DNA of 13,661 bases from JBHEMT01 sp046262435. Lineage in GTDB: Bacteria > Chloroflexota > Dormibacteria > Aeolococcales > Aeolococcaceae. Shown here piece by piece: positions 1 through 9,510 of the stretch. The translations under genes were made by a program, and so were the position numbers. The stretch covers positions 1 to 13,661 of the forward strand of contig JBHEMT010000016.1 of NCBI GenBank assembly GCA_046262435.1. The letters are read 5' to 3'. Under the pieces are notes generated by a model. It was not told where the DNA came from, did no database searches, and saw only the letters and a list, made by a program, of their open reading frames with translations. The first letter of the stretch is position 1; each line of letters starts with the position of its first letter.

Positions 1-1085
1 GCCTTCGTGACCGAGGCGCGGCGCCACGGCCTCGAGGTGGCCCTCGATTACGCGCTGCAGTGCTCCCCCGACCACCCGTGGGTGGCCGAACACCCGGAGT
101 GGTTCCGCCACCGCCCTGACGGGTCAATCCGCTACGCCGAGAACCCGCCGAAGCGCTACCAGGACATCTATCCGATCAACTTCGACACCGAGGACGTGGA
201 GCGGCTCTGGGCGGCGCTTCGCGACGTGGTGCTCTTCTGGATTGGGCACGGGGTGCGCGTGTTCCGGGTGGACAACCCGCACACCAAGTCGCTGCGGTTC
301 TGGGACTGGCTGATCGAGCAGGTGCACCGTCGCTTTCCCGATGTCCTCTTCCTCGCCGAGGCGTTCACCCGTCCGGCGGTGATGCACCGCCTGGCCAAGG
401 GGGGGTTCACCCAGTCGTACACCTATTTCACGTGGCGCAACACCAAGCGCGAGCTCAGCGAGTACCTCACCGAGCTCTCCCAGGAGCGCGGGGTGGACTA
501 TTTCCGCCCGAACTTCTGGCCGAACACCCCAGACATCCTTCACCAGACGCTTCAGGAGGGTGGCGCTGCCGCGTTCCGGATGCGCCTGGTGCTGGCGGCG
601 CTGGGCTCGCCCAACTGGGGGATGTACTCGGGGTACGAACTGCTCGAGAACCAGCCGGCGCGCCCCGGCAGTGAGGAGTACCTCGACTCGGAGAAGTACC
701 AGTACCGGCCACGGGACTGGAACAGCTCCACCAGCCTTGCCCCGCTGGTGGCCACGGTCAATGCCATCCGGCGCCGTCACCGCGAGGCGATCTCGCTGCT
801 CCGCACCCTGCGTGTCCAGCCCATTGACGGCGACTCGTTGCTCTGCTTCTCGCGGTCCAATCAGGAGCGCTCCGACGTGATTCTGGTGGTCGTCAACCTC
901 GACGTCCGCCTCGCTCGCGAGGGGCTGACCTGGCTGGACCTCGAGGGGCTCGGCCTGGAGGCCACCGCGCGCTTCGAGGCGCATGACGAGATCAGCGACA
1001 CGACCTACGTCTGGCAGGGACCGGCCAACTACGTCCGCCTGGACCCCGCGGCCACCCCTGCGCACGTCTTCCACCTGAGGGCACG

Positions 1086-1089
<4 letters not shown>
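1..1089 (+). CDS. glgE: GlgE, alpha-1,4-glucan:maltose-1-phosphate maltosyltransferase (C-terminal part, 5' end outside window)
   Basis: GlgE (GH13_3, EC 2.4.99.16) moves maltosyl units from maltose 1-phosphate onto the non-reducing end of alpha-1,4-glucan in the cytoplasm. The frame is open from base 1, so the N-terminal domains and the start lie upstream; about 362 codons are visible. Within this fragment the motif VFRVDNPHTK carries the nucleophile Asp (fragment residue 91), FLAEAF the acid/base Glu (120) and PNTPDILH the third Asp (178). The 29-residue step between the first two equals that of Streptomyces GlgE (D394/E423), which implies about 300 residues are missing. The C-terminal beta domain ends normally at HVFHLRAR. 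The stop overlaps the treS start by 4 bp (ATGA), so translation is probably coupled. The promoter is not in view. Identification is firm because the surrounding genes are the other members of the pathway. Confidence 0.96.
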
Positions 1090-2809
<1,720 letters not shown>

Positions 2810-2813
<4 letters not shown>

Positions 2814-4339
2814 GTTCCGCGGCGCCACCGGAGCAGTTCCTCGCCCGCCATGGCCTGGAGCGGACCCCGGAGTGGCTGACCGGGTACCTGCCTCGGCAGC
2901 GCTGGTTCGGCGGTCGCGACCACGGCCTCAGCGGCGTCACCGTCGAGGACGCGGCGCTGCTTGGCGAGGACCGCGACGGCATCACCGTCTTCTTCATCCT
3001 GGTGCGGGTCGCCTACGCACGCGGGCCGGACGAGCTGTTTCACGTGCCCCTGGCGCTGCGCGAGCGCCACCAGGGAGTGCTGGAAAATGCCGGCGCGGAG
3101 ACCGTGATCGCCGAGATCGCTCGCGGTGCGGAGACCCTTGCGGTCTATGACGCGCTGGTGGACCCGGCGGCTGCGTACATCTTCTGGGAGCTGATCGCCG
3201 GGTCGCAAACGATCACCACCGCGCGGGGGACCATCGTCTGCTCAGGGGACCGGGTGGAGCTGGGTGACCACGGTGCCGACGCGGTGCGGCCCCTGGGCCG
3301 CGAGCAGTCGAATACCTCCCTGGTTCGGGGCGGCCACGACCTGCTCAAGTGCATGCGTCGCATCGAGCTCTCCCCCTCGCTGGAGTTGGAAATCCAGGGC
3401 GCGCTGGAGGGTGCCGGCTTCACCCACCTGGCAGCGCCAGTTGGGGTGATGCAGTACCGCGTCGACGGCCGTCCACCGGGGCTGCTGGCCATGGTGCAGC
3501 CCTATCTGCACAACGGCACCGAGGGCTGGGCGATGGCGCTCACCTCACTGCGCGACCTCTATGCCGTCGCTGAGGAAGAAGAGCACCTCGACGCGGAGAC
3601 GCGGCGGCGCGTGGTGGACGAGCAGGGAGCCTCGTTCGTCCCCGAGGCGGCGCGGCTCGGCGAGGTGACTGCGGAGATGCATCTCGCCCTGGCGGCCGCG
3701 GGTCACTCGCCGGAGGTGATGCCCGAGCCGGTGACCGCCGCCACCCTGTCCCGGTGGGCCGACGAGATGGCGGCCGATGCCGAGGCATTGCTGGGTCGCG
3801 AGCATCCCTCGCTCGAGCCGCTGCGTGACCGGCGCGACGTCCTGCTCGAGCGATTCGTGGCGCTGCGCGGGCTGCGGCCCGCCGGCCTGGCCACCCGCAT
3901 CCACGGCGACTACCACCTCGGCCAGGTGCTCCGCACCGACGAGGGGTGGACCGTGCTCGACTTCGAGGGCGAGCCGGCCCGGCCGGTCAGCGAGCGACGG
4001 GGCCGGTCCTCGCCGCTGCGCGACGTCGCCGGCATGCTCCGCTCACTCGACTACGCGGCCGCGGCGGCGCTGAGCGAGCGCACCGGCCCCGACGACGCGC
4101 GATGGAGCGAGCTCACCGCCCAGGGTGACCTGTGGGCAGCGGTCAACCGTGAGGCCTTCTGGGCCGCATACCTGGCCAGGGTCGCCGGCAGCCAACTGCT
4201 TCCCTCCGAAGATGATGCACTGGTCGCGCGCCGCGCCTTCGAACTCCAGAAAGCCATCTACGAGGTCGGGTACGAGATCGGCCACCGGCCCGACTCCGTC
4301 GGCATCCCCCTCACCTTCCTGCTCAGGGAGACGTCATGA
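2810..4339 (+). CDS. mak: Maltokinase Mak (Pep2), makes maltose 1-phosphate
   Basis: Maltokinase (EC 2.7.1.175) phosphorylates maltose with ATP to give the donor used by GlgE. I place the start at GTG 2810, which overlaps the treS stop as GTGA and gives 509 aa. An upstream in-frame ATG at 2780 would extend 30 bp into treS and add a Pep2-atypical Arg/Pro stretch. The N-terminal cap contains LPRQRWFGG, typical of Pep2. The middle has VQPYLHNGTEGW. The aminoglycoside-phosphotransferase-like C-lobe carries the catalytic loop RIHGDYHLGQ (Asp367) and the metal-binding DFEGEP (Asp384). The end, with FELQKAIYEVGYE and IPLTFLL, matches the family. The gene lies between treS and glgB with 4-bp overlaps on both sides, so the TreS-Mak pair is probably made in step; in mycobacteria the two proteins form a complex. 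No strong Shine-Dalgarno is visible, consistent with coupling. Confidence 0.95.
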
Positions 4340-6519
4340 CCACCAAGCCCAGCACGCTGGACGCCGGCGAGGTCGACCGGCTGATCAGCGGCGACCATCA
4401 CGATCCCCACCACCTGCTCGGTGCCCACCCCGGCGCAGGCCGGACCACGGTGCGCGCCTTCCACCCCGAGGCCGCCGAAGCACGGGTCCTCCACGACGGC
4501 GCGGCCACACCGCTGCAGCGCATTGACGCGCGCGGGCTCTTCGAGGGCACCGTCGAGAGTGAGCGGCTCGGCGACTACCGCCTGCAGTTCTCCGCGGGCG
4601 CACACGAGTGGGAGATGGATGACCCGTATCGGTTTTTGCCGACCCTGGGTGAGCTCGACCTGCACCTGATCGGTGAGGGCAGCCACCGCGAGCTGTGGGA
4701 GCGGCTCGGCGCACGGGTGATCGAGCACCAGGGAGTGCGCGGCACTGCATTCGCGGTCTGGGCGCCCAACGCCCGTGGCGTGCACCTGGTCAGCGATGCG
4801 TCGTACTGGGACACCCGGCTGCATCCCATGCGCGCCCTGGGTGGCACGGGAGTGTGGGAACTGTTCGTCCCGCACGCCGGCGCCGGCCTCAAGTACAAGT
4901 ACGCGGTGCGCCGTGCCGACGGCAAGCAGGTCTTCAAGGCGGACCCGCTGGCCAGGGCGATGGAGCTGCCCCCGGGCAGCGCCTCGATCGTGGTTGACTC
5001 GCACTACAGCTGGGGTGACGGCGGCTGGATGGCGAGCCGTGACCGCAGCGACGGCATCGGCGATCCCATGAGCGTGTACGAGGTGCACCTCGGGTCATGG
5101 CGCCGCGACCAGAACCGCGAGCTCACCTATCGCGAGGCGGGAACGCTGCTCGCCGACTACTGCACTGCGATGGGGTTCACCCACGTCGAGTTACTCCCCA
5201 TCGCCGAGCACCCCTTCGGCGGCTCCTGGGGCTACCAGGTCAGCTCCTACTACGCGCCCACCTCGCGGTTCGGCAGTCCCGACGACTTCCGCTGGATGGT
5301 GGACCACCTGCATCAGCGCGGCGTCGGGGTGATCCTTGACTGGGTCCCGGCCCATTTCCCCAAGGACGAGTGGGCACTCGCCCAGTTCGACGGCACCTCG
5401 CTCTACGAACACGTCGACCCACGCCGGGGCGAGCACCCCGACTGGGGCACATTGGTCTTCAACTACGGGCGCAACGAGGTGCGCAACTTCCTCGTCGCCA
5501 ACGCCCGCTACTGGTGCGCGGAGTTCCACATCGACGCCCTGCGGGTCGATGCGGTGGCCTCGATGCTCTACCTCGACTACTCGCGCAAGGCGGGAGAGTG
5601 GCTGCCCAATGTGCACGGCGGGCGCGAGAACCTGGAGGCCATTGCCCTGCTCCGTGAGGTCAACGATGCGGTGACCACCGACTACCCCGGCGCCTTCACC
5701 GTGGCTGAGGAGTCGACCGCGTGGCCGGGGGTGAGCCGGCCCACCGCGTGGGGGGGGCTCGGCTTCCGCTTCAAGTGGAACATGGGGTGGATGCACGACA
5801 CCCTGGACTACATCAGCAAGGACCCCGTGTTCCGCAAGTACCACCACCACCAGCTCACCTTCGGGCTCTGGTACGCATACAGCGAGAACTTCACCCTCCC
5901 TCTCTCCCATGACGAGGTGGTCCACGGTAAGGGGTCGCTGCTCGGCAAGATGCCCGGCGACCGCTGGCAGAAACTCGCCAACCTGCGCGCCATGCTGGCG
6001 TGGATGTGGGCGCACCCGGGCAAGAAGCTGCTCTTCATGGGTGGCGAGTTGGCCCAGGACCGGGAGTGGTCGCACGACCGTGAGCTCGACTGGTTCCTGC
6101 TCGACAACCCCCAGCACGTCGGGGTTCAGACGATGGTGCGGGACACCAACGCGCGCTACCGGCAGACACCCGCGCTCTACGAGCGCGACGGCAGCGCCGA
6201 CGGGTTTCGCTGGATCGACGCCGGCAACGTGGACCAGAACGTCTACTCCTTTCTCCGCTTCGACGCCCACGACCATCCCGGGATCGCCTGTGTGGCCAAC
6301 TTCTCGCCCAACGTCTACGCGGGGTTCCGGCTGGGCCTCCCTCTGCCCGGACGATGGGAAGAGGTGCTCAACACCGACGCCGCCGCCTACGGGGGCGGCG
6401 GAGTGGGCAACCTCGGTGCGGTGCACGCCGAGCAGCGCGAGTGGAACGGGCAGCCGTGCTCAGCGGTGATCACCGTGCCGCCGCTCGCCGTGCTCTGGTT
6501 CAGCCCCGCTCCCGCATAG
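4336..6519 (+). CDS. glgB: GlgB, 1,4-alpha-glucan branching enzyme
   Basis: GlgB (GH13_9, EC 2.4.1.18) adds alpha-1,6 branches to the linear glucan made by GlgE, giving glycogen or a capsular-type glucan. The 727-aa length is that of full enzymes with both N-terminal modules. An N1 beta domain (about residues 10-110, DPHHLLGAHPG) is followed by a CBM48 module (about 125-210, FAVWAPNARGV) and the catalytic barrel from about 235. Catalytic residues are Asp405 (ALRVDAVAS), Glu458 (TVAEESTAW) and Asp526 (LSHDEVVHG), the same numbers as in Escherichia coli GlgB. VILDWVPAHFP and MGGELAQ are also conserved. The start ATG at 4336 overlaps the mak stop and has GGGAG at 4326-4330. It is the last clear gene of the glucan operon. 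No obvious hairpin terminator follows the stop, so transcription may run into the small gene downstream. Confidence 0.97.
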   Translation: MTTKPSTLDAGEVDRLISGDHHDPHHLLGAHPGAGRTTVRAFHPEAAEARVLHDGAATPLQRIDARGLFEGTVESERLGDYRLQFSAGAHEWEMDDPYRFLPTLGELDLHLIGEGSHRELWERLGARVIEHQGVRGTAFAVWAPNARGVHLVSDASYWDTRLHPMRALGGTGVWELFVPHAGAGLKYKYAVRRADGKQVFKADPLARAMELPPGSASIVVDSHYSWGDGGWMASRDRSDGIGDPMSVYEVHLGSWRRDQNRELTYREAGTLLADYCTAMGFTHVELLPIAEHPFGGSWGYQVSSYYAPTSRFGSPDDFRWMVDHLHQRGVGVILDWVPAHFPKDEWALAQFDGTSLYEHVDPRRGEHPDWGTLVFNYGRNEVRNFLVANARYWCAEFHIDALRVDAVASMLYLDYSRKAGEWLPNVHGGRENLEAIALLREVNDAVTTDYPGAFTVAEESTAWPGVSRPTAWGGLGFRFKWNMGWMHDTLDYISKDPVFRKYHHHQLTFGLWYAYSENFTLPLSHDEVVHGKGSLLGKMPGDRWQKLANLRAMLAWMWAHPGKKLLFMGGELAQDREWSHDRELDWFLLDNPQHVGVQTMVRDTNARYRQTPALYERDGSADGFRWIDAGNVDQNVYSFLRFDAHDHPGIACVANFSPNVYAGFRLGLPLPGRWEEVLNTDAAAYGGGGVGNLGAVHAEQREWNGQPCSAVITVPPLAVLWFSPAPA

Positions 6520-6554
6520 CTCTGGACCGGATGCGCGCGATCGCCCCGCAGCCG

Positions 6555-6568
6555 GGAAGCCGGACCTG
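6555..6568 (+). promoter_or_regulatory. Putative ribosome-binding site and CTG start of the WapI-like gene
   Basis: GGAAG at 6555-6559 lies 6 nt before the in-frame CTG at 6566. Reading from that CTG gives an N-terminus (M/L-ITLRGERGARL) of the kind expected for WapI-like proteins. No ATG, GTG or TTG occurs in this frame between the preceding stop at 6467 and GTG 6680. The assignment is inference, because CTG starts are rare. Confidence 0.3.
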
Positions 6569-7066
6569 ATCACGCTACGAGGCGAGCGCGGCGCCCGGCT
6601 CACGCTGGCTGTCACCCGACGCACCGCACCGAGCCCCCGACCGACCGATGGATCGGACCAGGCGGGCGAGCCCCACGCCGTGCTCGAGGCCGAGCTGGAC
6701 GGCCGGGGCTGGCGAACCTCCGGCTCGCTCCTCACCACCAGCGACTTCGCCGCCCTGGCCGGCTGGGTGCGGCTGGTGGCTGCGGGGCGGCTGACCGACC
6801 CGTTCGAGGCGATTCAGCCAGGCTTTGGCCTGACCGGGCGGCGGCACGGCGACACCGTCCTGCTCCGGGTTCGCCTCAGCCATGGGCTGGCGCCGCCCTT
6901 CCCCGATGCCGACCCGGAGGGTTTCGGCGAGGGCGCGGCACTGTGCCTCCGACTGTCGCTCGCCGAGGCGGGCGCGTTCGCCGACCATCTCGAGGCTCGG
7001 CCAATTTGTGGAGGGCCTGGTGCGGGCGACCTCCCGGTCAGGCGCCGGCGGCGGCGCCCTGGGTGA
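6566..7066 (+). CDS. Small WapI-like hypothetical protein, probably with a non-canonical start and altered C-terminus
   Basis: This reading frame has strong G/C bias at third codon positions and a WapI-like layout. It shows an opening strand (ITLRGERGARLTLAV), then LEAELDGRGW, a helix resembling a conserved LAxW segment (FAALAGWVRLVAAGR), then F-E-x-I-Q-P, LLRVRLSHG and a final helix (LSLAEAGAFADHLEAR). I recognise this from general memory of the family, where members have been described as possible immunity or ligand-binding proteins; the function here is unknown. If read from CTG 6566 the product is 166 aa; the first conventional start is GTG 6680 (128 aa), which drops the first strand. After about base 6995 the frame yields an implausible Arg-rich tail, while the +1 frame continues a credible helix (LGQFVEGLVR). 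The gene may therefore be frameshifted or degenerate. It follows glgB by 46 bp and overlaps the convergent gene by 29 bp. Confidence 0.55.
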   Translation: MITLRGERGARLTLAVTRRTAPSPRPTDGSDQAGEPHAVLEAELDGRGWRTSGSLLTTSDFAALAGWVRLVAAGRLTDPFEAIQPGFGLTGRRHGDTVLLRVRLSHGLAPPFPDADPEGFGEGAALCLRLSLAEAGAFADHLEARPICGGPGAGDLPVRRRRRRPG

Positions 7067-9311
7067 GCCGTCCACCGAGGGTGGCGAACGGTCCGGCGGC
7101 GCCGGTGCCGGAGACCAGGCTGTACCAGAGGGCGCCGTCGGTTCCCTCCACGGCGAACATCGCCTGCGCCCCGCTGGCGGCGATGCCGATGCCGTCGACG
7201 AGGGCGCCCCCGGCCGACCGTGCGGCTGACCAGCCGGCGCCGGAGTTGGTGGCATACCAGAGGGCGCCGTCGGTGCCGTGACAGCCGAAGTAGCTGATGC
7301 CGGCCGCGGCCGCGAGGGCGGGATGGCCGATGCAGCGCCAGCCGGTGGCCACCCAGGGCAGCCCCGCGCCGCCCTGCCAGACCTGGCCGTCGGTGCCGTC
7401 GACCAGAACCTGGAGGTGGCCATTGACCGGGCCGAGCGCGGGTCCGGAGCGGGTCAGGCCGCCGAGCGAGCTCCACCCGTTGAGCACCGGGTTTCCCGCC
7501 GTGGGGATGGATCCGCTGGCCATCCAGGTGGCGAGGTCGCCGCCGGTGCAGACCACGGTGAGAGTGCGGCTTCCGGGAACCAGGGCAGCCGCGGGGTTGT
7601 CGCGACAGCTGGTGAACTGGGAGGAGAGCTGGGTCCAGGTGGTGGTGTCGGTGCGCACCCACAGCCGGTTGTCGCCGCCGGTGACCACCTCAAGATGGTT
7701 GGCGGCAGCACTGCTCGACGCGGGGACCACGACCACGGCCGGAGCGCCATTGAGCATGCCGCCCAGGCCTGCCCAGGCCGCGCCGGCATCGCTGCGCCAC
7801 AGCCCGGCATCGCCGCCGCGGACCGCGATCGAGCCCATCGGCGCCGGAGGCGGGAGCGTGCCCGGAGGAGGCGGCGGCGGCGTGGGTGCGGGATTGCCGA
7901 CCGGTTCGGCGCTGCTGATGATGGTCAGGTAGGGGACCGCCTGGCCGGTGGCGTTGCTCAGCGCCGACCAGCTCGCGCCTGCGGAGAGGGTCCCGGCGGC
8001 ACCACCCTCGCTCATCACCCCGGTGAAGGGGATCGTGGACAGGTTGTTGGCCGCGGCCCAGCTGTTCATCTGCGCCCACTCAGTCGCCATCGAGGTGTAG
8101 TAGATCTCCGGGACCGCGCAGGCGGCGGAACTGCCCCAGGCCACGTGGTAGATCTGCCCCTGCGACCATCCGCCGGCGCCGACCACGTCGTCACCGTAGT
8201 CGGCGAGCATGCCGCGGCTTGAGGTGTCGCACGGGAACGCACCGCTGGGATGGCCGGAGGCAGCGGCGTAGGCGTCGACCCAGGGGATGCTGGGCACCGG
8301 ACCGTAGTAGTCACCCCCGCTGCTCTGCTCGATGTCGCCGGCGGCCCAGACGGTGACGGGCGCCGGACCGGCCAGAGCGGCGTGCTGGGTGGGCTGCACC
8401 AGCGCACTGAACCAGCCCTGCGCGTGCGCCTGCATCTGCGCTGAGCTGAGCGCGTAGTTGGCCTGTGGGTCGGCACCGGTGAGGCTGTTGCTCGTCCCCG
8501 CGGCCAGGATCAACGGCGCCGACCCTGCCGCGTGCGCGCCCTCGTAGCCCTGGAGGAAGTCGGCGAGAAGGACTGCGTCCTGGGTCAGCGGCGTGCAGCT
8601 GCTGGTGTTGAAGAGCTGGGTGCCGTAGGTGGTGGTGCCGGGGACAAAGCATGGTGAGCCGAGGTCGAGGATCACCAGTGATCCCGGGGTGGCGCGGGCG
8701 CCCTGGGAGGTGAGCGTGCAGCTGAAGCCCGCCCCCGCGGGACAGCTGCTCCGGGTGTCGCCGTAGATGTACGAGGAGATGCTCGCCGGCGGGACGGCAC
8801 CGGCCACCAGCGGTCCGAGGGGAGCCGCGGCGAGCACAGGAGTGGACGTCAGCGGGATGCCGGACGAAGCGCTGGGCTGAGCGTCGCTTTGCACGGCCGG
8901 GGGGACGGCCGGCGTGGCCAGCCCGGCACATGGTCCGGTGCGTCCACTGCTCAGGTCGAGATCGATGGCGCCCGCCGGGACAACGACGCACGCGTGGCCA
9001 GCGGTCACGGCCCGCAGGCGGGCGCTGCCTGCACCCACCAGGGTGAATCCCTGGCGGTGCTGGCCATCAATCACCAGCACCCGGCCGTCTGCGGGGCGCT
9101 GGGCTGATCCGCCGGCGAGCACCATCGACTCAGGACCGGTCCACCGACAGTCGAGCGCGGTGATTTCCGCGGGACGGCTCGGCAGGTTGAGGCAGGCGGG
9201 GTTGACCGTGCCCGATGGGTCGGCGGCGGCGGGTTGGGATGCCGCTACGAGCCCAACCAGGGCGCCGGGTAGGCAGAGCGAGGCAACCAGAAGTCGGTGG
9301 AGACGAGGCAT
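7038..9311 (-). CDS. Large secreted protein: unknown alpha/beta domain, Pro-rich linker and six-repeat propeller-like C-terminus
   Basis: The 757-aa product begins with a clear signal peptide: MPRLHR, a hydrophobic stretch to about residue 25, and an AAA/D cleavage site near residue 30. I chose ATG 9311 for that reason; the frame stays open to 9518, but longer starts bury the signal. Residues about 31-135 hold a small beta-rich region with Cys residues. Residues about 195-465 form an alpha/beta domain whose strand ends carry acidic residues: ILDLG (Asp216), WAAGDIE (Asp326/Glu328), YGDD (Asp374/375), PEIYY (Glu402) and VMSE (Glu435). This suggests, but does not prove, a TIM-barrel glycosidase-like fold. 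A Pro-rich linker (about 468-492) leads to about six repeats of the pattern G-x-D-x-x-LW...W...LGG, typical of tectonin/PLL-type lectin propellers. A carbohydrate-binding or cell-surface role is inferred. No sortase signal or C-terminal membrane anchor is visible. I do not recognise a named family for the whole protein. Confidence 0.85.
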   Translation of the reverse strand: MPRLHRLLVASLCLPGALVGLVAASQPAAADPSGTVNPACLNLPSRPAEITALDCRWTGPESMVLAGGSAQRPADGRVLVIDGQHRQGFTLVGAGSARLRAVTAGHACVVVPAGAIDLDLSSGRTGPCAGLATPAVPPAVQSDAQPSASSGIPLTSTPVLAAAPLGPLVAGAVPPASISSYIYGDTRSSCPAGAGFSCTLTSQGARATPGSLVILDLGSPCFVPGTTTYGTQLFNTSSCTPLTQDAVLLADFLQGYEGAHAAGSAPLILAAGTSNSLTGADPQANYALSSAQMQAHAQGWFSALVQPTQHAALAGPAPVTVWAAGDIEQSSGGDYYGPVPSIPWVDAYAAASGHPSGAFPCDTSSRGMLADYGDDVVGAGGWSQGQIYHVAWGSSAACAVPEIYYTSMATEWAQMNSWAAANNLSTIPFTGVMSEGGAAGTLSAGASWSALSNATGQAVPYLTIISSAEPVGNPAPTPPPPPPGTLPPPAPMGSIAVRGGDAGLWRSDAGAAWAGLGGMLNGAPAVVVVPASSSAAANHLEVVTGGDNRLWVRTDTTTWTQLSSQFTSCRDNPAAALVPGSRTLTVVCTGGDLATWMASGSIPTAGNPVLNGWSSLGGLTRSGPALGPVNGHLQVLVDGTDGQVWQGGAGLPWVATGWRCIGHPALAAAAGISYFGCHGTDGALWYATNSGAGWSAARSAGGALVDGIGIAASGAQAMFAVEGTDGALWYSLVSGTGAAGPFATLGGRLTQGAAAGA

Positions 9312-9343
9312 TGGCACCGGGGGTGAGGGGGGTGAGTGACCGT

Positions 9344-9359
9344 GAGGCCGGGCGGCCTC
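9344..9359. repeat. Short perfect inverted repeat (GAGGCC-GGGC-GGCCTC)
   Basis: Six-base arms flank a 4-base loop, 33 bp upstream of the secreted protein's ATG. In RNA from the minus strand it would form a leader hairpin. It could equally be an operator or a chance feature of GC-rich DNA. No T tract follows on either strand, so it is not a classical terminator. Confidence 0.35.
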
Positions 9360-9496
9360 GCCGCACCTTAGGCTCCGGTCGGGGACGCCACCGGCGGTGT
9401 CATGGCCGTGCGACTCCATTGTTGCCTGGTGCCACGCAGCTCGCTCCGCGGGTGATCGACGGCACCCGGCCCTGGCCCGGCGCCGCCTCGAGGCGC

Positions 9497-9502
9497 TAGG
9501 CT
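9497..9502 (+). promoter_or_regulatory. Candidate -10 element (TAGGCT) for a leaderless zinc-finger mRNA
   Basis: TAGGCT fits the TANNNT pattern of -10 elements in high-GC bacteria. It ends 8 bp before the ATG at 9511, which would place the transcript start at or next to the start codon. This agrees with the absence of a Shine-Dalgarno. No good -35 is seen, and the hexamer could be chance. Confidence 0.3.
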
Positions 9503-9510
9503 GCCCGGCC

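Larger units (their letters stand above)
9312..9510. other. Divergent intergenic spacer
   Basis: These 199 bp separate the starts of the secreted propeller protein (minus) and the zinc-finger gene (plus), so they should hold both promoters. Neither start has a convincing Shine-Dalgarno. The hexamer TAGGCT occurs twice on the plus strand (9369-9374 and 9497-9502). A perfect 6-bp stem lies at 9344-9359, and G runs lie at 9319-9331. I see no -35 element at proper spacing and no RNA gene. Confidence 0.6.

Noticed and set aside
124..1074. Long minus-strand open frame opposite glgE (316 codons)
   Set aside because: It is antisense to a gene with clear GH13 motifs, its residue mix is the usual high-GC shadow, and it matches nothing I recognise.
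5191..6426. Minus-strand open frame of 411 codons opposite glgB
   Set aside because: It lies wholly within glgB, whose catalytic residues are all in place; the length comes from GC-rich codon structure. The same holds for the frames at 1338-1970, 1998-2828 and 4258-5088.
6531..6569. Small peptide gene starting at ATG 6531 after glgB
   Set aside because: It is only 12 codons long and has no family features. It is mentioned only as evidence in the WapI-like start question.
7278..8222. Plus-strand open frame of 314 codons inside the secreted-protein region
   Set aside because: The minus strand there encodes a signal peptide protein with ordered propeller repeats; the plus frame is Gly/Arg/Ala-rich without motifs.
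9319..9331. G-quadruplex from the runs GGGGG and GGGGGG
   Set aside because: Only two long runs are present close together; a four-run motif is not met without splitting runs.
9397..9510. ATG 9397 as the start of the zinc-finger gene, and 9419 or 9518 as starts of the secreted protein
   Set aside because: These extensions add low-complexity sequence; the first fills the divergent spacer and the others would place the signal peptide inside the protein.
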